Shown: positions 1 to 7,193, counted from the first letter of the stretch. The stretch: DNA of 10,386 bases from JBGTCY01 sp041748615 (GCA_041748615.1 JBGTCY010000168.1:1-10386), one strand, 5' to 3'. The notes: generated from the letters alone by a model not told the origin. Made by a program: numbers and translations.

Positions 1-63
1 ATCTCTATTCATACTTCTTGCGGGCGAATATAAAGCAAAGAAAATGAAAATGCGGAAGTTGCG

Positions 64-92
64 AAAAAACCTGATTAAGAACTAATCAGGTT
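64..92 (-). terminator. Intrinsic terminator downstream of tRNA-Lys
   Basis: Positions 68-77 (AACCTGATTA) and 83-92 (TAATCAGGTT) form a perfect 10-bp stem with a 5-base loop. Read on the minus strand, the stem runs straight into a T tract (six Ts at 69-64, two of them in the stem). It lies 24 bases past the 3' end of the minus-strand tRNA, where its terminator is expected. A second hairpin (91-97 pairing with 102-108, 7 bp) sits between the tRNA and this stem and shares two bases with it, so the two probably compete. Termination is inferred. Confidence 0.7.
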
Positions 93-115
93 CGCTTTTT
101 CAAGCGAAAAGAAAG

Positions 116-187
116 TGACCCAGCCGGGACTTGAACCCGGGACCCCTTGCTTAAAAGGCAAATGCTCTACCACTGAGCTACTAGGTC
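116..187 (-). tRNA. tRNA-Lys, anticodon UUU
   Basis: Reading the minus strand gives a complete 72-nt cloverleaf. The acceptor stem is GACCTAG paired with CTGGGTC (one G-T pair), followed by discriminator A. The D arm is GCTC/GAGC with loop AGTGGTA. The anticodon arm is TTTGC/GCAAG with loop CTTTTAA, so positions 34-36 are TTT (Lys). The variable region is GGGTC, and the T arm is CCGGG/CCCGG with loop TTCAAGT. The CCA end is not encoded (the next bases are CTT), so it must be added by tRNA nucleotidyltransferase. All arms pair, so the gene looks functional. It reads AAA and AAG lysine codons. Confidence 0.97.
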
Positions 188-208
188 ATTTAATATTTTA
201 AAGAGGGG

Positions 209-216
209 CAAATTTA
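209..216 (-). promoter_or_regulatory. Candidate -7 promoter element for tRNA-Lys
   Basis: On the minus strand this is TAAATTTG, an exact match to the Bacteroidota -7 consensus TAnnTTTG. It lies 21 bases upstream of the mature tRNA 5' end, which would leave a short leader for RNase P to remove. The matching -33 position, 19 bases further upstream, holds TTTT rather than TTTG, so the upstream half is weak. Motif match and placement are seen; promoter activity is inferred. Confidence 0.4.
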
Positions 217-286
217 AAACATCATTTCCTGAATAAAAAAAGAAAATCACTTTTTGGCGAAAACAATCTCTTAATAATAAAAAATG

Positions 287-892
287 CTATTCGTTTTTGT
301 CAGCGGAATATATTTTTCGCACCTTCTCGCCAATGGAGTTTCTTCTCCCATCCATCCATGCTCCTTTCGGATAGCCAACATATAAAAAACCCAATAATTT
401 GTCATTGATGCCTAAACCGAAAAAATCGTTTGCTTCCTGTAGGTAAGTGACACCCCCGGATGTCCAATAAGCGCCAATCCCATGCGCGGCAGCGGTCAGT
501 AGCATGTTTTGCACCGCGCAGGCTGTCGCTTCCACTTCTTCAATTTCCGGAATTTTTCCGCTCTCCTGCCGTTTCATCCCGATGGAAAAAACATGGGAAA
601 CCAGCAGTGGTCGTTGCATCAGCTTATCATATTTTGCCTGCTTGAATGATGATACAGGGGTGAGTTGTTTGTACAATTCAGCCTGAAAATGAGCCAAAAC
701 GGATAACGCCTCCCCGCTGAAAACCGAGAATCGCCAAGGTTCCGTCAAGCCGTGTGTTGGCGCCCAGTTAGCATTTTCCAGCATTTCATCAATGATGGAT
801 TCATCCACTTTTCGGCTGCCATCCATCTGCTCGGGAGGAATACTTCTGCGATGGCGAATAATTTTTGAGAGTTCGGTAGCATTAAGATTCAC
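287..892 (-). CDS. Nitroreductase family FMN-dependent oxidoreductase
   Basis: This 201-residue protein has the size and pattern of small single-domain nitroreductases, cytoplasmic homodimers that use FMN and NAD(P)H to reduce nitro compounds, quinones or similar acceptors. Visible signatures are the N-terminal RHRRS (residues 13-17, FMN phosphate contact), NWAPTHG followed by EPWRF (42-55), the helix EATACAVQNML (121-131), GIGAYWTSGG (138-147, flavin-proximal loop) and the C-terminal LGFLYVGYPKG (167-177). It resembles the YdjA-like branch more than the NfsB branch, judged by length and the APTHG-EPWRF pattern; the physiological substrate is unknown. The start is GTG at 890-892: the frame is closed by a TGA eight codons upstream and no ATG lies between. 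No Shine-Dalgarno sequence precedes it. It is transcribed away from the dehydrogenase gene, with 102 bp between the two starts. Confidence 0.93.
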   Translation of the reverse strand: MNLNATELSKIIRHRRSIPPEQMDGSRKVDESIIDEMLENANWAPTHGLTEPWRFSVFSGEALSVLAHFQAELYKQLTPVSSFKQAKYDKLMQRPLLVSHVFSIGMKRQESGKIPEIEEVEATACAVQNMLLTAAAHGIGAYWTSGGVTYLQEANDFFGLGINDKLLGFLYVGYPKGAWMDGRRNSIGEKVRKIYSADKNE

Positions 893-994
893 AAAATTAA
901 ATTGAATTATTAATCATAAAAAAACTCATTTTCTGTTGAAGTTAATATTCTTATGTTTATGGCTGAAGAAATCATTATTTGAAATAAAATCAGC

Positions 995-1810
995 ATGAAA
1001 GTTTTAATCACAGGCGCATCGCGGGGAATTGGTGAAGCTGTCGCGCTTCAATTATTGAAAGAGGGTCATGAGGTCATCGGCACTTCGCGGCAATTGAAAA
1101 AAAATATAGCTGGTGAAGAAAACGCGACTGATGTCATTCACAAATTCAAAATGCTACAATTGGATTTGTCAGACCAGCAATCCATTGTCGAATGTGTTCG
1201 TCAGGCGGGTGAAATTGATGTACTGATAAACAACGCGGGCGTCAGCCAGATGGGGGCGGTGGAAGAATTGCCGCTTGAAAAAATCCGCGAATTGTTTGAA
1301 ACGAATTTCTTCGGACTCATCGCGCTTACGCAAGCAGTGCTGCCTCAAATGCGTCAACGCGGGAAAGGATTCATTATCAATATCGGTTCATTAGCCGGGA
1401 AATTCGCGGTTCCTTTTAAGTCAAGTTATGTCGCTTCCAAATTCGCGCTCGCGGGATTCAGTTGGTCATTGCGCAATGAAGTCATGCCCTTCGGTATCAA
1501 AGTAACTGTGCTAGAGCCGACTGATATTTTCACTTCCATCAAACCTGAACTTTTTACTAAACCCGGCTCTGCATACAGTGAGAGTTTATCGAAAGTAAAA
1601 AAAGCGCGGGATTCCAGCATGAAAAATTCATTCGGACCTGAAGTGGTGGCGCAAAAAGTTTCAACAATCATTCGGAAATATTCCACCGGAGATGAACAGC
1701 CCGCCCCATTTTACGCGGTCGGAAAAAACGGAAACCTGTTGGTGACTGCCAAAAGATTTGTGCCGGATACAATGCTGGAAAAGATGGTGAAGAAAAGCTA
1801 TGGGTTGTGA
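995..1810 (+). CDS. Short-chain dehydrogenase/reductase (SDR), classical type
   Basis: This 271-residue protein is a classical Rossmann-fold SDR, an NAD(P)-dependent oxidoreductase of alcohols, ketones or related groups. The nucleotide-binding motif TGASRGIG is at residues 6-13, LDLSD at 56-60 and NNAG at 79-82. The catalytic tetrad is complete: N104, S132 (in NIGS), Y145 and K149 (YVASK). The S30-R32 segment after strand 2 hints at NADP(H) preference, but this is inference. The tail beyond residue 180 (substrate lid and C-terminal extension) is about 90 residues, common in retinol-dehydrogenase-like SDRs that act on hydrophobic substrates. The ATG start puts the glycine motif at the usual distance from the N-terminus. 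The next gene begins 46 bp downstream on the same strand, so the two are probably co-transcribed. The substrate cannot be read from the sequence. Confidence 0.95.
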   Translation: MKVLITGASRGIGEAVALQLLKEGHEVIGTSRQLKKNIAGEENATDVIHKFKMLQLDLSDQQSIVECVRQAGEIDVLINNAGVSQMGAVEELPLEKIRELFETNFFGLIALTQAVLPQMRQRGKGFIINIGSLAGKFAVPFKSSYVASKFALAGFSWSLRNEVMPFGIKVTVLEPTDIFTSIKPELFTKPGSAYSESLSKVKKARDSSMKNSFGPEVVAQKVSTIIRKYSTGDEQPAPFYAVGKNGNLLVTAKRFVPDTMLEKMVKKSYGL

Positions 1811-1856
1811 TGCGGCAGTTTTTATTCAATCAATTTAATTCCGTTAATTTAGAAAG

Positions 1857-3422
1857 GTGAATACAAACGGACAAACTTTCAGAGTGTGCTTAGTGAATCC
1901 TCCGGTGCTGGGCGTACTGGAGCCGTGGTATGATACTCCCACGTTTGGCAGAACCGCCTTAGCTTATCTTGCCGGTTATCTCAGGCAACACCCGGGTTTT
2001 GAAATCTTGATTGTGGATGCGAAATTTGAACGGCTGAATTTTGAACAAGCCCTTCAAAAAATTATTCAATTCAATCCGCACCTTGTCGGTTTCACGGCTT
2101 TCACCAATGAAATCAAACCGGCAGCTTACCTTGCAGCGAAAGTAAAAAAACAAGCTCCATCAGTGATAACGGTAATTGGAGGCGTTCACGTCACCGCCAT
2201 TCCGGAAGAAACATTGGATGAGTTTTCCTCTTTTGACCTTGGCGTGGTAGGCGAAGGTGAAAGAACGCTTTATGAACTTTGCAACGCCCTGAAATCCAAT
2301 CAACCGGTTGATGAAATTTCAGGTCTTGTTTTTCGCAAAAACAACAAGACAATTCAAACCGCACCGCGGGAACGCATCCTCGACCAGGATAGCATTCCTT
2401 TTCCGGCTTGGGATTTATTGCCCCCGGCTGAAACCTATTTTGTTCAATCTATCAGGGGTTGCCCGTTTAACTGTCTTTTTTGCATGAACCCCAACGGTAA
2501 AGTAGCCAGAAAACGCTCTGTCGAAAATGTGATGCGCGAGTTAAACTGGATTATTGACGACTTTCATCCAAAGCGAATCAGTTTTGGCGATGAGTTGTTC
2601 AGCGTGGATATGAAACGCACACATGAGATGCTGGATGCCATGATTGAACATCGTATCGGTGAGCGCGTTGAATGGGATGTGCAAACGCATGTTCATTACG
2701 TTGACGAAGATTTGTTTTTGAAATTCAAGCGGGCGAATGTCACGCGCGTAGAGCTTGGCATTGAAACGGGTGATGAACAATCGTTGCGCAAAATGGGAAA
2801 AGGAACAACCCTCGAAACGATTAAAAAAGCCTGTAATGCAGGAAGAAAAGCCGGTGTCAGCATCGGCACATTTTTATTGCTCGGACAGCCGCATGAAACC
2901 GTTGAGAGTATTCGAAAAACCATCAATCTTGCGGTAGAAATCAATCCGGTGTTGCCGATGTTCGGGCTGATGACACCCTACCCCGGCACGGAAGTGGCGC
3001 GGATGGCTGCCCAAGGCGAAGGCGGCTACAAATTACTCACAACCGACTGGGATGAATACAACAAACAAATTGGTGGCGCGATGGAATTTGCCAATCTCAA
3101 CAGGCGGCAAATTGAGTGGCTCCAGGTGACAGGTTATGCGAAAGTCTATCTGAAAAATTATCGCTTCGCGGATTTCATACGGTTTCTTTGGGAATACCGG
3201 AAAGGCGCGTGGGAAGTATTGATGAAAATTATTTCAGGAAAAGATAAACTGACGCAATTAGTAAAAAAACCTGCTGATTATAATCTAATGCTGCAAAGCG
3301 GCAAACCGATTTCCATTGAAACACTCGTCTCCGCGCGCGACAACTGGAGCAAAGTTCAGTCCGATGAATTGAAACGCGCGAAATCTTTACGACCTGAATT
3401 ATTCCAGCAGTCTTCAAAATAA
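1857..3422 (+). CDS. B12-binding domain-containing radical SAM protein
   Basis: This 521-residue protein has an N-terminal cobalamin-binding (Rossmann) domain (about 8-145) with LVNPP near the start, GFTAF at 78-82, VIGGVHVT at 106-113 and VVGEGE at 130-135. The radical SAM core (about 195-400) carries the [4Fe-4S] motif CxxxCxxC as C202, C206 and C209, then FGDELF (243-248), GIETGDE (301-307) and TPYPGTEV (373-380). The last 100 or so residues are a basic and aromatic tail of unknown role. Cobalamin-dependent radical SAM enzymes (class B methylases, BchE and HpnP relatives) usually methylate unactivated carbons or cyclise; no conserved base-off DxHxxG histidine is evident, as is common in this group. 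The start is GTG at 1857: an in-frame TAA is only four codons upstream and no ATG is available. It follows the dehydrogenase by 46 bp, suggesting one pathway. The substrate is unknown. Confidence 0.94.
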   Translation: MNTNGQTFRVCLVNPPVLGVLEPWYDTPTFGRTALAYLAGYLRQHPGFEILIVDAKFERLNFEQALQKIIQFNPHLVGFTAFTNEIKPAAYLAAKVKKQAPSVITVIGGVHVTAIPEETLDEFSSFDLGVVGEGERTLYELCNALKSNQPVDEISGLVFRKNNKTIQTAPRERILDQDSIPFPAWDLLPPAETYFVQSIRGCPFNCLFCMNPNGKVARKRSVENVMRELNWIIDDFHPKRISFGDELFSVDMKRTHEMLDAMIEHRIGERVEWDVQTHVHYVDEDLFLKFKRANVTRVELGIETGDEQSLRKMGKGTTLETIKKACNAGRKAGVSIGTFLLLGQPHETVESIRKTINLAVEINPVLPMFGLMTPYPGTEVARMAAQGEGGYKLLTTDWDEYNKQIGGAMEFANLNRRQIEWLQVTGYAKVYLKNYRFADFIRFLWEYRKGAWEVLMKIISGKDKLTQLVKKPADYNLMLQSGKPISIETLVSARDNWSKVQSDELKRAKSLRPELFQQSSK

Positions 3423-3787
3423 TATTCGCTCCTCACTTCAACACCTCATTCGCGCAAGCATCGAGGCGATAGACCGGAGCGGATGCCTGCTAGTGCGCTT
3501 CACCACTTAATATAGATTATCATTTTTTGGGCTAAAGCCCTGAAGTAACGGGCATTCCATAGCCCACCGATTAAGCGGTGGGTTATAGAATTAAACTCAA
3601 GTCTGACGGGTTTTAGCCTGTATTGGGTCGGATAATAATGATTTACGGCTCATTTTGGTAATTTTATGAATAAAGGTAAGATGATATGGACTGTCAAGGG
3701 AGCGGATGCTCAAGGAAGAAAGGTGTACGGACGCTTTCGCAAGACACGGTGTAAAATTTCAGATTATGAAGTCAAAATTTATAAGCT
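3423..3787. other. 365-bp intergenic region with repeats
   Basis: This gap separates the radical SAM gene from the next secreted-protein gene. Its left 80 bases are more G+C-rich than the rest and contain an imperfect inverted repeat (GCGCA-AGCATC near 3453 against GATGCCTGCTAGTGCGC at 3482-3498). The middle holds the REP-like palindromic block (3523-3620). An 11-base direct repeat, GGAGCGGATGC, occurs at 3476-3486 and 3699-3709, either side of that block. The right part contains a possible 41-codon ORF. I find no convincing TAnnTTTG promoter for the 3788 gene and no classical terminator with a T tract for the radical SAM gene. Confidence 0.7.
3523..3620. repeat. REP-like three-part palindromic element
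   Basis: Three inverted-repeat units are laid out almost symmetrically. The left unit is the perfect palindrome GGGCTAAAGCCC (3529-3540). The central hairpin has arms at 3559-3569 and 3576-3586 (core CCCACCG/CGGTGGG, 11 bp with one G-T pair) and a six-base ATTAAG loop. The right unit, GGGTTTTAGCCT (3608-3619), is a two-mismatch version of the left one. Spacers are 18 and 21 bases. Dispersed elements of this style, with GGGCTAAAGCCC-type ends around a CCCACC...GGTGGG hairpin, occur in intergenic regions of Bacteroidota and resemble REP sequences mobilised in trans by RAYT (Y1 IS200-like) transposases. No transposase is present here; the RAYT link is inference. Confidence 0.65.
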
Positions 3788-3791
3788 ATGA
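3666..3791 (+). CDS. Possible small ORF, 41 codons, unrecognised
   Basis: ATG at 3666 opens a 41-codon frame ending at TGA 3789-3791. That stop overlaps the ATG (3788-3790) of the next gene in an ATGA arrangement, the layout typical of translationally coupled genes. The predicted peptide begins MNKGKMIWTVKG, is strongly basic (many K and R) and has no signal peptide, transmembrane segment or family motif that I recognise. An in-frame TGA at 3639-3641 limits any upstream extension, and no Shine-Dalgarno sequence is seen. The frame includes one copy of the 11-base repeat GGAGCGGATGC. It may be a chance frame in a repeat-bearing intergenic region or the tail of a decayed gene. Confidence is low. 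Confidence 0.2.
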   Translation: MNKGKMIWTVKGADAQGRKVYGRFRKTRCKISDYEVKIYKL

Positions 3792-5362
3792 AACCAATAT
3801 CATTCTTTTTCCTTTTGAGTTTTCAATTTATTTTTCTCATATCTTCTGCACAGCTTTCAGAACAATGGCGTTCAACATTTTACATTCACGGAACCCATAG
3901 CTCGGTTGGACTTTATGAAAGCAATGACGCTGTATATATTGCCGCCACTTCAAGTGAATATTCGAATAATCAGTTTTGGGAATATTTTTTATGGAAATTG
4001 AATTTCCAGGGAGTTACTGAATGGAACTTGACATATAGTGACGGTTTTCAGACTTATAATGCCTTAAAAGATGTATTTATTTATGAGAATGATTTTATTT
4101 ATTTAACAGGAAATTCTGATGGAGCAACAAAAAGTATTTTAACCACTAAATTCAGAACCAACGGCTCATTGGTATGGAAACGCAATAACTATTGCGCATG
4201 GTCGTGTGGCGGCTCTTTTGTATTATCAGATAGCCTGCAAACATACGTTGCGGGTAATGCGGACACTGCATCCGTCTATTTCTATTCCAATAATAGCATA
4301 CCTATCACCAAACATGAAATCAGTACTCAAGTGCTTATTGATAATATGATATTTGCTGAGAACAACAATATTATAGTTGCCGGTGACTCTCTAAAAGGAA
4401 CAGGTATAAATGCTACACGCAATTTCTATTTAGAAAAGATTTCCAATACAGGCAATAGGATTTGGAACATCAGCAGAGATAAAGGCACAAACTTCATGTA
4501 TTACCGGCCGCAAAAGGTGAAATTTCACAATGGCAGAATATTTCTTTTAACCAAACGATATAACGGACAACAACAGGTTCAGCTATTAGCCTACGATACA
4601 AACGGAGGCTTTCTTTGGGAAACCACAGACACAATTTTCTATAGAGATCTTGCTGTTGATTTACATATTGACAGCAAAGGAAATATCTGGTATTTAGTTG
4701 ATAAAGGCACTTCTTCATCCGTGGTAAGGCGCGGCTTGGGTTTGTATAAATACGATCCTTATGGGAATTTACTTTCAAGTTATGAAACTTATACCGATGG
4801 GTTAAGAGTGCTTGATTTTGCATTTGATGCTCACGATTATTGTTATGTGGTTACTACAGATACCGGCAAGGTTTCTATTCATCAATTTAATTCTGACGCA
4901 GAGCACCAATGGAAAGTACATGTTCCTGATATTAAGGTGGACTTATATGCACCTAATTACACATCGAAACCTATTGACAGATTGGTAATTGACAGCAGCA
5001 ATAATCTCTATTTAATGGGATACATGGACAGTGCAGGCACACAAGGAATCGGAACAGATATAGTAGTAATTAAACTAAATCAAGATACGGTAAATGTAAC
5101 TACTTCATTAAATTCCCCGCACCATCTTATTTATCCAAATCCAAATCAAGGAAAATTTAAAATTTCATCACATCATCATGATAACTATTTTGTGGAGCTA
5201 TTTAATATTGAAGGGATTTTTATTAAAAATATTTTAGTCTCAAAGGATACCGAAGTAGATTTCTCTTCATTCACTAAACCTGGCTTATATCTTATAGTCG
5301 GAAAAAGTTCTGAAGGTGATTTACTTTTCACCGAAAAAATGATTGTTATTACTGGTAATTAG
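3788..5362 (+). CDS. Secreted beta-propeller-like protein with T9SS sorting domain
   Basis: This is a 524-residue exported protein of unknown specific function. Residues 1-21 form a Sec signal peptide (MKPIS, then a Phe/Leu-rich core, then SSA before Q22). The body contains recurring blade-like units with the pattern hydrophobic-x-NG-x-hydrophobic-W, e.g. near 74-79, 125-130, 222-226, 272-277, 325-330 and 369-375, resembling the SBBP/PQQ-like propeller repeats common in Bacteroidota surface proteins. The last 80 or so residues are a type A T9SS C-terminal domain: YPNPNQGKF (449-457), ELFNIEG (470-476), PGLYLIV (498-504) and a final FTEKMIV, so secretion or surface attachment through the outer membrane is expected. 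The coding sequence is visibly more A+T-rich than both neighbours. No Shine-Dalgarno sequence is present; the ATG is chosen because the signal peptide begins there. It converges on the next gene. Confidence 0.9.
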   Translation: MKPISFFFLLSFQFIFLISSAQLSEQWRSTFYIHGTHSSVGLYESNDAVYIAATSSEYSNNQFWEYFLWKLNFQGVTEWNLTYSDGFQTYNALKDVFIYENDFIYLTGNSDGATKSILTTKFRTNGSLVWKRNNYCAWSCGGSFVLSDSLQTYVAGNADTASVYFYSNNSIPITKHEISTQVLIDNMIFAENNNIIVAGDSLKGTGINATRNFYLEKISNTGNRIWNISRDKGTNFMYYRPQKVKFHNGRIFLLTKRYNGQQQVQLLAYDTNGGFLWETTDTIFYRDLAVDLHIDSKGNIWYLVDKGTSSSVVRRGLGLYKYDPYGNLLSSYETYTDGLRVLDFAFDAHDYCYVVTTDTGKVSIHQFNSDAEHQWKVHVPDIKVDLYAPNYTSKPIDRLVIDSSNNLYLMGYMDSAGTQGIGTDIVVIKLNQDTVNVTTSLNSPHHLIYPNPNQGKFKISSHHHDNYFVELFNIEGIFIKNILVSKDTEVDFSSFTKPGLYLIVGKSSEGDLLFTEKMIVITGN

Positions 5363-5386
5363 GGGACAGGCACAAGAAGGCTAACA

Positions 5387-5435
5387 CTCAAAGCAAGCGC
5401 GTCATTCTTGCGCCAGAGGCGATTTGTTCTTTGAG
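5387..5435. terminator. Possible hairpin between convergent genes
   Basis: The 96-bp gap between the two convergent stop codons contains CTCAAAG (5387-5393) and its reverse complement CTTTGAG (5429-5435). Nested inside is a GCAAG (5393-5397) / CTTGC (5407-5411) pair. Its position between convergent genes suits a bidirectional terminator, but there is no T tract on either side and the loops are large. It is only a weak candidate. Confidence 0.25.
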
Positions 5436-5458
5436 AATAACTTCTACTCTCTCCCCCT

Positions 5459-7186
5459 TCACTTCAACACCACTAACTTCTGCACCTTGAAGGTTTCTTC
5501 CGTCTGAACGGCAATGTGATAAACACCGTTGCCAAGATGTTCGATGGGGAGCCTGAAATCCCGCGTTCCCATGATGGCATCATCGTGAAACGCGCTGATG
5601 ATTTTACCGCTCATTTCCATGATGTAAATATCCAATGTTGTCGGCTTGCCACCCACACTCACAGAAACTGTCACATTGTTTCCGGCAGGATTCGGTGAGA
5701 GCGAAAAATCAAACAAACCTGAAGTAGTTGCTTCCAGCACATTGCTGTTTCTGACAGAAGGCACAAACGCATCCGTGAAATGACCCGTAAGTAATTCATA
5801 ATTCTCATGATTCGGGACAGGCATCACGCGCACCTGATAAGTTGTGGATGGTGTAAGCGCGTCAAACTTTTTAGTATGCCCGTTGAGATGCTGAATCGTC
5901 CATTCCGTGGTTCCCTTTTTATTCAGCAATGCAACAAGTTCATTTTCGGTTTCACGCTCTATCCTGATTGAAAAATCATAATTGCCCATTTGTTCCAAAT
6001 CCAGCCTGATAAAATCATAGTTGCTTTCATTTTCTGCCGGGTATGAATTACACTCTCCCGTGTAACTTGCCAAAAAGTTGGGCAACCCACCTTTGCCCAA
6101 TCTGCCGGCAAGATAAATCCCGTCATCCAAATACTGGCACTCATCGCTTTTGAGATTGGGATTGAGAATCACACCGAGAAAAGTACTCGACACAAAACGC
6201 GCGACATAAATTTTTCCGTCAGGACCTAATTGCATACTGCCAAAACCTGTTGATGCCGTTGTGCCAACCTGGTCTTTTGTTGATGCGGGTGAAGGATTTA
6301 GAATGTCAAACTGATATAAATTCCTGTTCACACCATCCGCGACATACAGCAGTTTGCAGTCAGGTGAAAAACAAGCCGAATATCCCGGCTGTTGCAAATC
6401 AACATGATTCAGAACTTCCCCCGTTTCCCGATTGAAGTCAAATAATGCCGTGAAGGTTAATCCTGCATACGCGAGTTTCTCTCCGTTTGCGGAAGCAACC
6501 AAAGCCCCCGCGTAATCGGGCGTCACGGGACCGATTTTCGTTTTCACTAATCCCGTGATACCATCCTGCGACAAATGATACACATAAAAAGAATCTGTTT
6601 TTTGTTTATGCGCCACAATCCAGTAATCCTTCCCGTTGGCATGTTGAATCGCGGTCAATGATTCGTCAACGGGCGTGGTCAGCAACACATCTTTTGTAAC
6701 AACATCACCCAACCCGCCATCCAGCGACAGGTCAATTATCGAATAGCGTAATCCTCCCGCTGAATTATTTTCAATGCAATCAGTCGTGAACATGTAAAAA
6801 AGCCGGTCATGATATTTCGGATGAGGCACAATTAACGAAGATTGAAATGAACTGCCGCAACCACCCGTGCCGGTGAGGTCGCCATTCGGCATCAACTGAT
6901 GCTGACGATTCCACACCCCGCCCGGAAAAGGCACTGTGCCCCCGTTGGTATAAAACAATAAATTCCCGCTTTTATCACTGATTGACGCGCAGCCTTCAAA
7001 CGCCTTCATCGCGCCATTGGTCTGCGCTGTCGGATTCCCTTCGCTGAAATCCAGCCCGGCATTTTCACCGAAATACCAAAAAGTCGCCCGCTCAGGTTGT
7101 TGTGAAAACGCGACAGAAAAAAATGCCGCGTAAAAAATGATTGTCAAAAAATATCTGACACTGCTTCCAATCCATGTGTTCCTCAT
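5459..7186 (-). CDS. Secreted propeller protein with Fn3-like and T9SS sorting domains
   Basis: This is a 575-residue exported protein. Residues 1-28 are a signal peptide ending AFS before QQ. Residues 33 to about 385 match a Bacteroidota propeller family: FWYFGENAGLDF (36-47), EGCASISDKSGNLLFYTNGG (64-83), WNRQHQLMPNG (92-102), SSLIVPHP (116-123). A fibronectin-III-like segment (about 405-490, with TPSTTYQVRV) follows. The last 81 residues are a type A T9SS domain (SLSPNPAGNNV, IYIMEMSGK, GVYHIAV, ending KLVVLK). Such proteins are surface-exposed or released; the ligand is unknown. The frame opens with TTG at 7201 and has ATGs at 7192 and 7186. I choose 7186 because AGGAG (7198-7194) lies seven bases upstream, ideal for a ribosome binding site, and the signal peptide then has normal length. 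An AGGAG site is unusual beside its neighbours, which lack one. Confidence 0.9.
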   Translation of the reverse strand: MRNTWIGSSVRYFLTIIFYAAFFSVAFSQQPERATFWYFGENAGLDFSEGNPTAQTNGAMKAFEGCASISDKSGNLLFYTNGGTVPFPGGVWNRQHQLMPNGDLTGTGGCGSSFQSSLIVPHPKYHDRLFYMFTTDCIENNSAGGLRYSIIDLSLDGGLGDVVTKDVLLTTPVDESLTAIQHANGKDYWIVAHKQKTDSFYVYHLSQDGITGLVKTKIGPVTPDYAGALVASANGEKLAYAGLTFTALFDFNRETGEVLNHVDLQQPGYSACFSPDCKLLYVADGVNRNLYQFDILNPSPASTKDQVGTTASTGFGSMQLGPDGKIYVARFVSSTFLGVILNPNLKSDECQYLDDGIYLAGRLGKGGLPNFLASYTGECNSYPAENESNYDFIRLDLEQMGNYDFSIRIERETENELVALLNKKGTTEWTIQHLNGHTKKFDALTPSTTYQVRVMPVPNHENYELLTGHFTDAFVPSVRNSNVLEATTSGLFDFSLSPNPAGNNVTVSVSVGGKPTTLDIYIMEMSGKIISAFHDDAIMGTRDFRLPIEHLGNGVYHIAVQTEETFKVQKLVVLK

Positions 7187-7193
7187 TACCATA

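Noticed and set aside
892..899. Exact TAnnTTTG match (TAATTTTG on the minus strand) at the nitroreductase start
   Set aside because: Its last base is the G of the GTG start codon, so transcription would begin inside the gene. There is also no TTTG at the -33 distance.
952..959. TATGTTTA upstream of the SDR gene as a -7 element
   Set aside because: It has one mismatch, and the nearest upstream TTG is only 13 bases away, too close for a Bacteroidota promoter.
4494..4823. A 109-codon minus-strand frame
   Set aside because: It is antisense to the T9SS-type protein at 3788-5362 and has no recognisable features.
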